Shown: positions 18,818-27,710 of the stretch, piece after piece
Position numbering within the stretch: position 1 is the first letter of the stretch
Layout: each line of letters begins with the position of its first letter
Source of the DNA: Capnocytophaga sp. ARDL2
Lineage (GTDB): Bacteria; Bacteroidota; Bacteroidia; Flavobacteriales; Flavobacteriaceae
DNA: 64,000 nucleotides
Assembly (NCBI RefSeq): GCF_041530365.1
Contig: NZ_CP168034.1
Location: 1,798,001 to 1,862,000 of the forward strand
Direction: 5' to 3'
Program-made: the position numbers and the translations under genes
Notes under the pieces: generated by a model
Database searches by the model: none
Seen by the model: only the letters and a program-made list of their open reading frames with translations
What the model was told of the DNA's origin: nothing

Positions 18818-19255
18818 ATGAATCAAACATTAAATAAAGTAACACTGATTGGTTTTCTCGGAAATAAGTTTAAAATTCATTATTTCGAGCAAAAAAAAAG
18901 TGTAGCAAGAGGTGATTTGGCTACACATGATATCCATTTCAATGCTCAAAATGAAAAGATTACACATACACAGTGGCATCAATTGGTGTGTACTAATGAT
19001 TGGGCAATATGGGCAGATAAATATTTGGAAAAAGGTGATAAACTCTATGTAGAAGGACGAATTTATACCAAACATTGGCAAAACGAACAGGGAGTACATT
19101 TGCAATCCACGGAAATTATGGTGGAAAAAATTATTCCATTGGAACGAACTCAACCAAATGTTGTCAATGAACAAAATACGAGAAACGAACAAATCAAAAA
19201 TTTTGATGTTAAAAAATCTATTGAAAATCACGATGAAGAAAAAGCACCTTTTTAA
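18818..19255 (+). CDS. ssb: Single-stranded DNA-binding protein
   Basis: A 145-residue protein with one OB-fold: NKVTLIGFLGNKFKI, THTQWHQLVCTND, YLEKGDKLYVEGRIYTKHW and LQSTEIMVEKI. The C-terminus ends DEEKAPF, a variant of the acidic tip that recruits partner proteins. It starts 3 bp after mutY, and its 3' end overlaps the gldD start by 23 bp. A second, primary SSB could exist elsewhere, since flavobacteria often carry more than one. Confidence 0.9.
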   Translation: MNQTLNKVTLIGFLGNKFKIHYFEQKKSVARGDLATHDIHFNAQNEKITHTQWHQLVCTNDWAIWADKYLEKGDKLYVEGRIYTKHWQNEQGVHLQSTEIMVEKIIPLERTQPNVVNEQNTRNEQIKNFDVKKSIENHDEEKAPF

Positions 19256-19802
19256 TAGTTTGAAAGTTCTACTATTTTCGCTTACTATATTCGGTTGTAA
19301 ACAAGAAGCAAAACCAAAACCCGAAGGCTATTTACGATTGGAATACCCTGAAAATTCATATCATATCCAAAAAACAGATTGCAACTTTCAATTTGAAAAA
19401 AATGCGATTGCTCAATTTCAAAAAGAAAGAGAAAACTGTCAATATACTGTGTTGTATCCATCAATGAAAGCGAGTATTTATCTCAATTATAAGCAGATAA
19501 CTAACAATTTGGATTATTTGCTAAAAGATGCTCAAAAGTTGACCTACAATCATACAGTAAAAGCAGAAGAAATCATCGAAACTCCGTTTATCAATCCCAA
19601 TAAAAGGGTATATGGAATGTTTTATAATGTGACAGGAAATGCTGCGACCAATATTCAGTTTTATGCCACCGATAGTGTAAAAAACTTTGTTGTAGGTACG
19701 TTGTATTTTTATGCAAAACCGCATTATGACTCTATTTATCCAGCTACAAAATACATCGAAAAAGATATGAAACAACTATTGGAAACTATTGAATGGCAAT
19801 AA
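19233..19802 (+). CDS. gldD: Gliding motility lipoprotein GldD
   Basis: A 189-residue protein. The start is taken as ATG 19233 (MKKKHLFNSLKVLLFSLTIF then GC), giving a lipoprotein signal with Cys at residue 22. The mature part begins with PKPEGYLRLEYPENSYH and contains NFQFEKNA, SIYLNYK, GMFYNVTGNAATNIQFYATD and a C-terminal ATKYIEKDMKQLLETIEW, all characteristic of GldD. GldD is needed for gliding and T9SS function in Flavobacterium johnsoniae. It directly overlaps ssb; gldE, which usually separates the two in relatives, is absent here. Confidence 0.9.
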   Translation: MKKKHLFNSLKVLLFSLTIFGCKQEAKPKPEGYLRLEYPENSYHIQKTDCNFQFEKNAIAQFQKERENCQYTVLYPSMKASIYLNYKQITNNLDYLLKDAQKLTYNHTVKAEEIIETPFINPNKRVYGMFYNVTGNAATNIQFYATDSVKNFVVGTLYFYAKPHYDSIYPATKYIEKDMKQLLETIEWQ

Positions 19803-19825
19803 GAGTCCGTTTAAAATTTATCCTT

Positions 19826-19833
19826 ATATTTGC
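19826..19833 (+). promoter_or_regulatory. Candidate -7 element for pheT
   Basis: TATATTTG matches the Bacteroidota -7 consensus TAnnTTTG and lies 28 bp before the pheT ATG. No clear TTG element was seen at the right spacing. Confidence 0.4.
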
Positions 19834-19861
19834 AACTTTAAAAAAATAAACAAAACTCACT

Positions 19862-22294
19862 ATGCAGATTTCATACAATTGGTTGAAACAATTTTTAAAA
19901 ATAGACATTCCTGCTGAGGATGCGGCAGAAACATTGACAAATTTAGGTCTTGAAGTAGAAGGAATTACAGCTTATGAAAGCGTAAAAGGTGGATTGAAAG
20001 GTGTGGTAGTTGGTCATGTAATCAGCTGCGAAAAACACCCAAATGCAGACAAACTAAAAGTTACGAAAGTAGATCTTGGCGATGGAAATCCTGTACAAAT
20101 CGTATGTGGTGCTCCCAATGTAGATGCTGGTCAAAAAGTGCCTGTAGCTACGATTGGCACTGTACTTTATACTTCAGAAGGTGAGGAGTTTACAATAAAA
20201 AAAGGAAAAATCAGAGGAGAGGAAAGTTTTGGGATGATTTGTGCCGAAGACGAATTGGGTATTGGTACTTCGCACGACGGAATCATGGTTTTGGATGCTG
20301 ATTTGAAAGCAGGAACGCCTGTTGCCGAAATTTTTGATATTTACAACGATACGGTTTTTGAAATAGGTTTGACTCCAAACAGAGCAGATGCAATGAGCCA
20401 CTGGGGAGTTGCTCGTGATTTGAGAGCAGGATTAATGCAACAAAATCCGCAAAGTTCACCAACAGAAATCATTACACCTTCGGTATCGAAATTCAAGGTG
20501 GAAAAACGCACATTGAAATACGATATTCAAGTTGAGGATGCTAAATTGACTCCGAGATATTGTGGATTGACCATCAGTGGAGTAGAGGTAAAAGAATCTC
20601 CAAACTGGTTGAAAAACAAATTGAAAGCTATCGGTATCACTCCTAAAAACAATGTAGTAGATGCTACAAATTATGTGTTGCACGAATTAGGACAACCACT
20701 ACACGCATTTGATGCTGCAAAAATCAAAGGAACTAAAATCTATGTAAAAACGGCAGAAGAAAACACACCGTTTGTAATGCTCGATGGTACAGAGGTAAAA
20801 TTGACTGCCAATGACATCGTGATTGCAGACGAGTCAAAACCTTTGTGTATTGCCGGAGTAATCGGTGGACAAAATAGCGGAGTGAGCGAAACAACTACGG
20901 ATATTTTCTTGGAAAGTGCGTATTTCAATTCAATAAGCATTCGTAAAACTGCCAAAAGATTGGGGGTTTCTACCGATGCATCGTTCCGCTTTGAAAGAGG
21001 AATCGATCCGACGATTACAGATTACGCATTGAAATATGCTGCGATTTTGATTTGTGAAATTTCTGGAGGAGAAATCACTTCAGATTTGACAGAAATTTAT
21101 CCTAAAAAAGTGGAAGATTTCTCTATCTTCTTGAATTTTGATAATGTACATAAAATATTGGGTATCAATATTCCACACGAAGCGATTAAGAAAATTTTGG
21201 TTTCACTGGACATCAAAGTAAATAGTATTACCAACCAAGGATTGGGATTGACAATTCCTGCGTATCGCGTCGATGTACAAAGAGAAATCGATGTGATTGA
21301 GGAAATCTTGAGAGTGTATGGATACAACAATATCGAGATTCCATCAAAAATCAATGCGACAGTTGCTCATACCAAGCGTACAGAGGACTACAAAGTACAA
21401 AATATTGTAGCCGATCAATTGGTGAGTCAAGGTTTTTACGAAATCATGGCAAACTCATTGACCGCTCCTCAATACAATGATTTGGTAGCTACTATAAACA
21501 AAAACGAAACGGTACAAATACTAAATCCGTTGAGTTCGGAGCTTTCGATAATGCGTCAAACTTTATTGTTTGGTGGATTGGAATCGATTGCCTACAACAT
21601 CAATAGAAAAAATAGCGATTTAAAGTATTTTGAATTTGGAAATGTGTATGCCAAAACATTGACAGGCTATGAGGAATACAAAAGACTGGCATTGTTTGCT
21701 ACGGGAAATAAATACACAGCCAACTGGACAACACCTGCTCAATCTGTGTCGTTTTTTGATTTCAAAGGAATCATCGAGGCTATTTTCCAACGCTTAGGTA
21801 TTTTGAAATACAATACGCAAACGGTTGAAGATGAGATTTTCAACGAGTCGATGGCATTTGTATTGGGTGATAGAGAAATTGTGCGTTTTGGTACGGTGAA
21901 AAAATCGATTTTAAAACATTTTGACATCAAACAAGAGGTGTTTTATGCAGAATTTAATTGGAAAAACATTTTAAATGTGGTTTCTTCAAAAATTAAATTT
22001 ACCGAAATTACAAAATATCCAGTGGTAAAAAGAGATTTGTCATTGTTGATTGATGAAAATGTATCTTTCAATGATATTTACAACACTGTAAAAATGGTGG
22101 ACAAATCTACGATTACCGATGTGTCGTTGTTTGATGTGTATCAAGGAGATAAATTGCCCAAAAACAAAAAATCGTATGCCATCAGCGTAAAATTGCAAGA
22201 TGCTGAGAAGACATTGACAGATAATCAAATCGAAAAGATTATGTCAAAAATTCAAACAGCATTGGAAAAAGAATATCAAGCCAATTTGAGATAA
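19862..22294 (+). CDS. pheT: Phenylalanyl-tRNA synthetase beta subunit
   Basis: An 810-residue protein starting MQISYNWLKQFLKIDIPAED. The N-terminal tRNA-binding domain is clear (VVGHVISCEKHPNADKLKV, IVCGAPNVDAGQKVPVA). The B3/B4 editing region includes LTPNRADAMSHWG and DATNYVLHELGQPLHAFD. The B5 domain has FLESAYFNSISIRKTAKRLG followed by ASFRFERGIDP, and the C-terminal FDX-ACB domain ends the protein. Length is normal for a bacterial PheT. It acts with PheS, which is not in this window. Confidence 0.96.
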   Translation: MQISYNWLKQFLKIDIPAEDAAETLTNLGLEVEGITAYESVKGGLKGVVVGHVISCEKHPNADKLKVTKVDLGDGNPVQIVCGAPNVDAGQKVPVATIGTVLYTSEGEEFTIKKGKIRGEESFGMICAEDELGIGTSHDGIMVLDADLKAGTPVAEIFDIYNDTVFEIGLTPNRADAMSHWGVARDLRAGLMQQNPQSSPTEIITPSVSKFKVEKRTLKYDIQVEDAKLTPRYCGLTISGVEVKESPNWLKNKLKAIGITPKNNVVDATNYVLHELGQPLHAFDAAKIKGTKIYVKTAEENTPFVMLDGTEVKLTANDIVIADESKPLCIAGVIGGQNSGVSETTTDIFLESAYFNSISIRKTAKRLGVSTDASFRFERGIDPTITDYALKYAAILICEISGGEITSDLTEIYPKKVEDFSIFLNFDNVHKILGINIPHEAIKKILVSLDIKVNSITNQGLGLTIPAYRVDVQREIDVIEEILRVYGYNNIEIPSKINATVAHTKRTEDYKVQNIVADQLVSQGFYEIMANSLTAPQYNDLVATINKNETVQILNPLSSELSIMRQTLLFGGLESIAYNINRKNSDLKYFEFGNVYAKTLTGYEEYKRLALFATGNKYTANWTTPAQSVSFFDFKGIIEAIFQRLGILKYNTQTVEDEIFNESMAFVLGDREIVRFGTVKKSILKHFDIKQEVFYAEFNWKNILNVVSSKIKFTEITKYPVVKRDLSLLIDENVSFNDIYNTVKMVDKSTITDVSLFDVYQGDKLPKNKKSYAISVKLQDAEKTLTDNQIEKIMSKIQTALEKEYQANLR

Positions 22295-22300
22295 TAAAGC

Positions 22301-22328
22301 AGAGACAAGGAACTCCTTGTCTCTTTTA
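22301..22328 (+). terminator. Terminator after pheT
   Basis: Perfect 10-bp stem agagacaagg / ccttgtctct with an AACT loop and four Ts, 6 bp past the pheT stop. Confidence 0.82.
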
Positions 22329-22354
22329 TTCCTTATAGATAAAAACGTAAAATT

Positions 22355-22651
22355 ATGTTTATCAGAATCGTAAAATTAAGTATAGCTCCTGAGCGATTGC
22401 CGGAGTTTTTAGAAACATTTGACCAATCAAAGGAGAAAATCAGAAATTTTCCAGGAAATACTTTTTTAGAATTGTATCAAGACAAAGCCAATCCTTCTAT
22501 TGTGTTTACTTATTCCTTATGGGAAGACGAACAAGATTTGGAAAACTACCGCCATTCGGATGTTTTTCGTGGAATTTGGTCGGTAATCAAACCGATGTTT
22601 AATGCGGCTCCTGAGGCTTGGAGTGTAGATAAATTAATTTCTTTGCCTTAA
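22355..22651 (+). CDS. Antibiotic-biosynthesis-monooxygenase-like (ABM) protein
   Basis: A 98-residue dimeric ferredoxin-like-fold protein: MFIRIVKLSIAPERLPEFLE, FPGNTFLELYQDKANPSIVF and YSLWEDEQDLENYRHSDVF. This is the ABM domain layout. The substrate is unknown; quinol monooxygenases and haem-degrading enzymes share the fold. Its stop overlaps the gldF start by one base (TAATG), so the two are translationally coupled. Confidence 0.82.
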   Translation: MFIRIVKLSIAPERLPEFLETFDQSKEKIRNFPGNTFLELYQDKANPSIVFTYSLWEDEQDLENYRHSDVFRGIWSVIKPMFNAAPEAWSVDKLISLP

Positions 22652-23367
22652 TGAAAGCATTAATAATTAGAGAATTACAATCGTTTTTTGGTTCGGTTGT
22701 TGGATATTTAGTAATTGGAATTTTCCTATTACTCAACGGATTGTTTTTGTGGTATATCGATTCGCCTTACAATGTTTTACAATCGGGATACAACGATCTA
22801 TCTCCTTATTTTTCATTGGCTCCATGGTTGTTATTGTTTCTGATTCCAGCAGTTACCATGCGTATTTTTTCCGATGAAATGAGATTGGGAACGATAGAAT
22901 TGTTGATGACCAAACCGTTGTCGTTGTTTCAAATCGTGTTAGGAAAATATTTAGGAGCAGTTTTGTTGTTTGTTATCGCATTGATTCCTACATTTTTATA
23001 CACTAGCATCAACGGCTATGCCTTAGACGGCACTTCGATTGATTGGTCGAGTACGATTGGTTCGTTTGTAGGTTTGTTTTTATTGGCAGCAGCTTATACA
23101 TCGATTGGAGTTTGTACTTCGGCATTGTCAGAAAATCAAATTGTTTGCTTTTTATTGGCAGTTGTTGGTTGTGCATTGTTTTACTTCGGATTTGATGTGT
23201 TGTCCAATCTAAGCGGACTCTCATTTATCGAACGATTGGGAATGCAATCACATTTTGAAAGTTTGAGCAAAGGAGTGATAGACTCACGAGATGTAGTATA
23301 TTTTGCTTCGTTTATCGCTGTGTTTTTGTTGGGAACAACTTATTTGCTCAATAAAAAGAGAAATTAG
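22651..23367 (+). CDS. gldF: Gliding motility ABC transporter permease GldF
   Basis: A 238-residue ABC-2 permease with about six membrane helices. It starts MKALIIRELQSFFGSVVGYL, followed by FLLLNGLFLWY, the coupling region RIFSDEMRLGTIELLMTKPL and QIVLGKYLGAVLLFVIALIP. This is a full-length GldF. With GldA (ATPase) and GldG it forms the transporter needed for gliding in F. johnsoniae. It is coupled to the ABM gene upstream. gldG follows only after 273 bp that hold a dispersed repeat. Confidence 0.9.
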   Translation: MKALIIRELQSFFGSVVGYLVIGIFLLLNGLFLWYIDSPYNVLQSGYNDLSPYFSLAPWLLLFLIPAVTMRIFSDEMRLGTIELLMTKPLSLFQIVLGKYLGAVLLFVIALIPTFLYTSINGYALDGTSIDWSSTIGSFVGLFLLAAAYTSIGVCTSALSENQIVCFLLAVVGCALFYFGFDVLSNLSGLSFIERLGMQSHFESLSKGVIDSRDVVYFASFIAVFLLGTTYLLNKKRN

Positions 23368-23398
23368 GCATTAGTAATATTTTGTGAAATGACTTTTG

Positions 23399-23570
23399 AG
23401 GTTTCACACAGATTTTTTATATCATTATCGTTACGCTTACTTTAATTTTAGCAGATTAAACAGATAAAATGATTGCTTTGAGATTGTGTTTTTGATTTAT
23501 TAAAAAAATATCTGCGAAAATCAAATCGGTTCATATCAAATAAAAATCTGTCTCAATCAGCGTTAAAAAA
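23399..23570. repeat. Dispersed inverted-end repeat between gldF and gldG
   Basis: The left end, aggtttcacacagattttt, matches the left end of the 40755 copy (aggtttcacgcagattttt). The core cgttacgcttacttta is shared, followed in both by tttagcaga (here after an extra att). The right end aaaatctg..cagcgtt is decayed. It belongs to the family also seen at 27711, 39646, 40755 and 51418. Confidence 0.65.
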
Positions 23571-23640
23571 AATGTTTTCATAAGGATTTTTTAAATAAGT
23601 AAAAAATCAATTTGCTTATGTGGTTTAAAAGATAGAAAAA

Positions 23641-25320
23641 ATGAATACCAAAAAATTTATATCCCTTGTTTTAGGAATCATCGCTTTGAATGTATTCAGC
23701 GAATTTGCCTTTGTTCGTTTCGATTTGACCAAAGACAAACGCTATACACTTTCACAGGTGTCAAAAGACTTGGTAAAACAGGTAGATGAACCGATGACAG
23801 TTACGCTATTTTTGGACGGAAAATTACCGCATTCATTCAAAAAAATGCAAACTGAGGTTAAACATTTAGTGAAAGAATACCAATCCAATAATAGTAATAT
23901 CAAATTGGAATTATTGGATTTAATCGCTAATGACACCCCAGAAAACGCTTCAAAAATCAATGGATTGTACGAAAAAGGTATGCGTCCGTTGTCAGTTTCT
24001 ATTTCGGAAAAAGGAAAGCAGTCTCAGGAAATGATTTTTCCTTGGGGGACAATTTCGTACAAAGGAAAAGAGATTTTATTTCCCCTGTTGAAAAACACGA
24101 TGGCGATGAGTACAGAAGAAACCATCAATTCGTCTGTACAGCATTTGGAGTATGCTATTTCTGATGCCATCAAAAAAGCGGTTTGGGACAAAGACAAAAA
24201 AATCGCAATTATCAAAGGAATAGGGGAGCCGCACGATATAGAAATTGCCGATTTGTTGATGTCATTGAGAGAATCGTACTATATCGCACCATTTGTTTTG
24301 GACAGTGTTGCCAAAAAACAGTTGGAAACGCAAGAACATTTGAAAGAATTTGATGCGATTTTGGTCAATAAACCCAATAAGGATTTTTCAGAGGCCGAAT
24401 TGCAAGTCCTTGATCAATATATCGTAAACGGTGGAAAAGCCTTGTTTTTTATCGATCAAGTTCAAGCGGATAAAGACAGTTTGAGCAATACAGGAAATCT
24501 ATTGGCATATCCTAAAGACAATTCTTTGGGTAATTTGTTCTTTAAATACGGTGTGCGTATCAATCCTGTTTTGGTAAAAGACGAGGTTGGTACGCCTATA
24601 AAATTGGCAGTCGGAAAACAAGGAAGTCAAACCCAATACGAGGAATTTGTTTGGAAATTTTCGCCGTATAGCTATCCCACAAGTTTGCATCCGATTGTAA
24701 AAAATATCGAAGGAGTAAAATTTGATTTTACGAGTACCATCGATACTTTAAAAAACGATGTAAAAAAGACAATTTTGTTGCATTCTTCTCCCTATTCAAA
24801 AACGGTAGGAACGCCAACGATGATTTCGTTGCAAATGATTGATGAAGAGGTAAATCCTGAGGAATATCAAGGAAAAGGAAATTTACCTTTGGCAGTTTTG
24901 CTCGAAGGAGATTTTACCTCGATGTATCACAATCGTATCAAGGCATTTGAAGATAAAAATTTCAAGGATAAAGGTCAGAACAATCAAATCATAGTGGTTG
25001 CAGATGGAGATGTCGTACGTAATCAGTTAGACCAAAATTTGGCACCTTTGGAGTTGGGATACGACAAATGGACAAACAAATTGTATGGAAATAAAGACTT
25101 TGTCTTGAATAGTATCAATTATCTTTTGGACGATTTCGGAATTTTGAATTTGCGAACTAAAGAAGTACAATTGGCATTGTTGGACAAAAACAAAGTATCA
25201 GAAAATTATTCATTTATACAATTGAAAATGACTGTATTGCCTTTGGTGGTGATTTCGATATTTGGAGGAATTTTTGTATATTTGAGAAAAAAGAAGTACG
25301 GAAAAATTGTAACTAACTAA
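23641..25320 (+). CDS. gldG: Gliding motility ABC transporter component GldG
   Basis: A 559-residue protein with an N-terminal helix (FISLVLGIIALNVFSEFAFV), then FDLTKDKRYTLSQVSKDLV, a large periplasmic GldG/Gtf2-like domain (FLDGKLPHSFKKMQTEVKHL, GIGEPHD, LFFIDQV) and a C-terminal helix (MTVLPLVVISIFGGIFVYLR). The family partners GldF and GldA. Many GldG proteins start in this manner; ATG 23641 follows a gene-free gap. Confidence 0.92.
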   Translation: MNTKKFISLVLGIIALNVFSEFAFVRFDLTKDKRYTLSQVSKDLVKQVDEPMTVTLFLDGKLPHSFKKMQTEVKHLVKEYQSNNSNIKLELLDLIANDTPENASKINGLYEKGMRPLSVSISEKGKQSQEMIFPWGTISYKGKEILFPLLKNTMAMSTEETINSSVQHLEYAISDAIKKAVWDKDKKIAIIKGIGEPHDIEIADLLMSLRESYYIAPFVLDSVAKKQLETQEHLKEFDAILVNKPNKDFSEAELQVLDQYIVNGGKALFFIDQVQADKDSLSNTGNLLAYPKDNSLGNLFFKYGVRINPVLVKDEVGTPIKLAVGKQGSQTQYEEFVWKFSPYSYPTSLHPIVKNIEGVKFDFTSTIDTLKNDVKKTILLHSSPYSKTVGTPTMISLQMIDEEVNPEEYQGKGNLPLAVLLEGDFTSMYHNRIKAFEDKNFKDKGQNNQIIVVADGDVVRNQLDQNLAPLELGYDKWTNKLYGNKDFVLNSINYLLDDFGILNLRTKEVQLALLDKNKVSENYSFIQLKMTVLPLVVISIFGGIFVYLRKKKYGKIVTN

Positions 25321-25333
25321 AATTTAATACATT

Positions 25334-25891
25334 ATGATTAAATTTTTTTTATTAGCAATGGCAATTGCCACAGCAACAATGACCGTTTCATGTAAAAATG
25401 ATGACGGCACAGTAGTAGTAGAAAAAGATTATCCTAACACAATAAACGCTACTACTTGGTTTACCAATGATTACAAACATCCAATGTTGCAAGATGAAGC
25501 AAATGTAAAGCTTAAGTTGGATTTTATATCAGCTACAAAAGTTGAGGCCACTATGTCTATGTCAAATGAAGAGGTAGGAAATATCGAATTGGTTATGAGT
25601 GATGTTCCTTATACTTATAGTGAAGGAAAGGGAAAAATCGAAACAACTTCTGTAGATAAAATTGTTTTGAAAATGATGAATGTAGAAGTATCGTATGATC
25701 AAGTCTTACAATTTATAACTTTATATTCAAATCAATCAGGAGAAGAAGCAGCTGATTTGCTTGAAGATTTTGAACAATTGAAAAGCATTTTTGATTATTT
25801 GGCTTCAAATCCAATAGGAAACTACACAGTAGTAAAAACTACTATGACTTTGGAGGAAACAACAATCCTCAATCAACAACAATCCTTTTGA
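25334..25891 (+). CDS. Putative lipoprotein, unknown function
   Basis: A 185-residue protein starting MIKFFLLAMAIATATMTVSC, with a lipobox-like TVSC that places Cys at residue 20. The mature part begins with KNDDGTVVVEKDYP and contains beta-rich repeats (VKLKLDFISATKVEATMSM; GNIELVMSDVPYTYSEGKG), reminiscent of small outer-membrane lipoproteins of Bacteroidota. It lies 13 bp after gldG and probably shares its transcript. No known function. Confidence 0.72.
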   Translation: MIKFFLLAMAIATATMTVSCKNDDGTVVVEKDYPNTINATTWFTNDYKHPMLQDEANVKLKLDFISATKVEATMSMSNEEVGNIELVMSDVPYTYSEGKGKIETTSVDKIVLKMMNVEVSYDQVLQFITLYSNQSGEEAADLLEDFEQLKSIFDYLASNPIGNYTVVKTTMTLEETTILNQQQSF

Positions 25892-25895
25892 AAAT

Positions 25896-25920
25896 ACTGT
25901 CCGAAAGGGCAGTTTTTTTT
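25896..25920 (+). terminator. Terminator after the gldG-lipoprotein unit
   Basis: 7-bp stem actgtcc / gggcagt (one GU pair) with a GAAA loop and eight Ts, 4 bp past the stop codon. Confidence 0.85.
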
Positions 25921-25930
25921 ATATTAAACC

Positions 25931-25961
25931 AAAAAGGTTGCCCAAATAAGGCAACCTTTTT
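25931..25961. terminator. Second strong hairpin
   Basis: 12-bp stem aaaaaggttgcc / ggcaaccttttt with a 7-base loop. It is symmetrical and so could stop transcription on either strand. It sits 10 bp after the first terminator. Confidence 0.65.
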
Positions 25962-26208
25962 GTAGAAAATAATGCCAATGCACTTCCTACTACCATTTTC
26001 TTAATTTGTAATTTTCTTTTCATATCTGTAAGGTATTATGTTTTACTAAAAAATGTTTTCAATTTTAGAAAAGTACTTTGATAGAAAATTTTACCAAAGT
26101 ACTTTTTAAAAGTAAAAAGCATGATAAATTCATTCTTTTGCGTTGAAACGATTAGAGTTTCTCGATTAATTTTTCTCAAAGTTAGAAGGAAACCTTACTG
26201 AAAAAAAA
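25962..26208. other. Gene-free interval before the helicase operator
   Basis: About 250 bp of AT-rich sequence with no supportable open frame, RNA gene or repeat. The helicase control region follows directly. Confidence 0.5.
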
Positions 26209-26269
26209 TACCATTTCACCAATGGTAGGTTTCAGTTTACGAATGGTAAGATTTTGCCTATGAACGGTA
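26209..26269. promoter_or_regulatory. Three 21-bp-spaced operator-like repeats
   Basis: On the minus strand three imperfect copies of TACC(A/G)TT(N)(A/G)T occur: TACCGTTCAT (26260-26269), TACCATTCGT (26239-26248) and TACCATTGGT (26218-26227). Their starts are exactly 21 bp apart, which is two helical turns. A fourth half in opposite orientation (taccatt, 26209-26215) makes an inverted repeat with the outermost copy. The pattern resembles direct-repeat sites of LytTR-family regulators. The block ends 18 bp before a TATCTTTG box. Confidence 0.55.
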
Positions 26270-26287
26270 ATTTTGGGTTAAAAATCG

Positions 26288-26295
26288 TATCTTTG
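26288..26295 (+). promoter_or_regulatory. Candidate -7 element for the DEAD-box helicase
   Basis: TATCTTTG matches TAnnTTTG and is 16 bp from the ATG. No TTG at normal spacing is evident, which would suit a promoter that depends on an activator bound at the adjacent repeats. Confidence 0.45.
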
Positions 26296-26311
26296 TCAAA
26301 ATTTCATCACA

Positions 26312-27658
26312 ATGAATACATTCAATCAATTCAATTTACCGAAATCATTGCAAAAAGCCTTGGACGAACTCGGCTTTGAAACTCCAACACCTATTCAAGA
26401 AAAATCGTTCTCGGTAATCTTATCGGGAAGAGATGTGATGGGGATTGCTCAAACGGGTACGGGAAAAACTTTAGCCTATCTGTTGCCAATCTTGAAACAA
26501 TGGAAATTTTCGGAAACGCTTTCTCCAAAGGTGGTAATCATAGTGCCTGTACGCGAATTGGTGGTACAAGTGGTAGAGGAAATCGAAAAACTTACCAAAT
26601 ACATGTCGGTTCGCTCATTGGGAGTTTATGGTGGTGTAAATATCAACACACAAAAAAACTCTATTTACGAAGGGGTGGACATTATCGTGGGTACACCAGG
26701 GCGTATTATGGACTTGGCATTGGACAATGTGTTGAAATTTGACGCTGTACAAAAATTGGTGATTGATGAATTTGATGAAATTTTGAATTTAGGATTCCGA
26801 GTGCAATTGGTTTCTATTTTGAGTATGATGCGTGAAAAACGCCAGAATATCTTGTTTTCGGCTACTATGACAGAAGAGGTGGACGAATTGATCGATGACT
26901 ATTTCAATTTTCCAGAAGAAGTATCGTTGAGTCCATCGGGAACACCATTGGAACAAATCGAACAAAAAGCCATTCACGCTCCCAATTTTTTGACAAAAAT
27001 CAATTTGTTGAAACATTATTTAAACGAAGACGAAACTATGACTCGATTGATTGTGTTTGTCAATTCCAAACGATTGGTCGATTTTGTGTTGGAGCAATTG
27101 GAAGAAGATTTCCCAGAGCAATTTGGAGCAATTCACTCCAACAAAACACAAAATTACCGTTTAAATACCTTAGAAGCCTTTCAAAAAAGTGAATTGAGAG
27201 GGTTGGTTACAACCGATATTATGGCTCGTGGATTGGATATTTCTGACGTAACGCATGTGGTAAACCTGCAATTGCCAGAAATATCCGAGCAGTACATTCA
27301 CCGTATTGGTCGTACGGGTAGGGCAGATAAAAACGGTGTAGCGTGGAGTTTTATTTCTCCAAAAGAAGAAGAACTACAGTTGGAAATAGAGGAGTTGATG
27401 GATTATGAAATTCCAATATACGAAATTCCAGACGAAGTAGAAATCGAAGTAAAAAAACTCGAGTTTGAAAAAGACCGTGTAAAAATGAAAAAATCTGTGA
27501 AAAGAGCTGAAGTAGAAAGAGGAGCCGCTTTTCATGAGAAAAAAGACAAAAACAAAAAGGTAAATTTAGGAGGACCAGGTAAGCGAAACCCTAAAAAATC
27601 AGCACCACGCAACCGAGCAGTCGAACGCAAAAGAGCCGCAAAGAGGAAGAGAGGATAA
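26312..27658 (+). CDS. DEAD-box RNA helicase
   Basis: A 448-residue helicase. The Q motif region (FNQFNLPKSLQKALDELGF, TPTPIQEKSF), AQTGTGKT (Walker A, about 48-55), PVRELVVQV, GTPGRIMD, DEFDE in place of DEAD (motif II), SATM, and HRIGRTGRADKNG (motif VI) are all present. The basic, low-complexity tail from about residue 385 (KKSVKRAEVERGAAFHEKK, RNPKKSAPRNRAVERKR) is typical of RNA-binding extensions. It probably remodels RNA in ribosome assembly or cold adaptation. The variant DEFD is worth noting. The upstream operator suggests specific control. Confidence 0.9.
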   Translation: MNTFNQFNLPKSLQKALDELGFETPTPIQEKSFSVILSGRDVMGIAQTGTGKTLAYLLPILKQWKFSETLSPKVVIIVPVRELVVQVVEEIEKLTKYMSVRSLGVYGGVNINTQKNSIYEGVDIIVGTPGRIMDLALDNVLKFDAVQKLVIDEFDEILNLGFRVQLVSILSMMREKRQNILFSATMTEEVDELIDDYFNFPEEVSLSPSGTPLEQIEQKAIHAPNFLTKINLLKHYLNEDETMTRLIVFVNSKRLVDFVLEQLEEDFPEQFGAIHSNKTQNYRLNTLEAFQKSELRGLVTTDIMARGLDISDVTHVVNLQLPEISEQYIHRIGRTGRADKNGVAWSFISPKEEELQLEIEELMDYEIPIYEIPDEVEIEVKKLEFEKDRVKMKKSVKRAEVERGAAFHEKKDKNKKVNLGGPGKRNPKKSAPRNRAVERKRAAKRKRG

Positions 27659-27710
27659 TTATCAATGGTTAATTATCAATGAAGATATCTCGACTAATAA
27701 ATTTTGTTTT

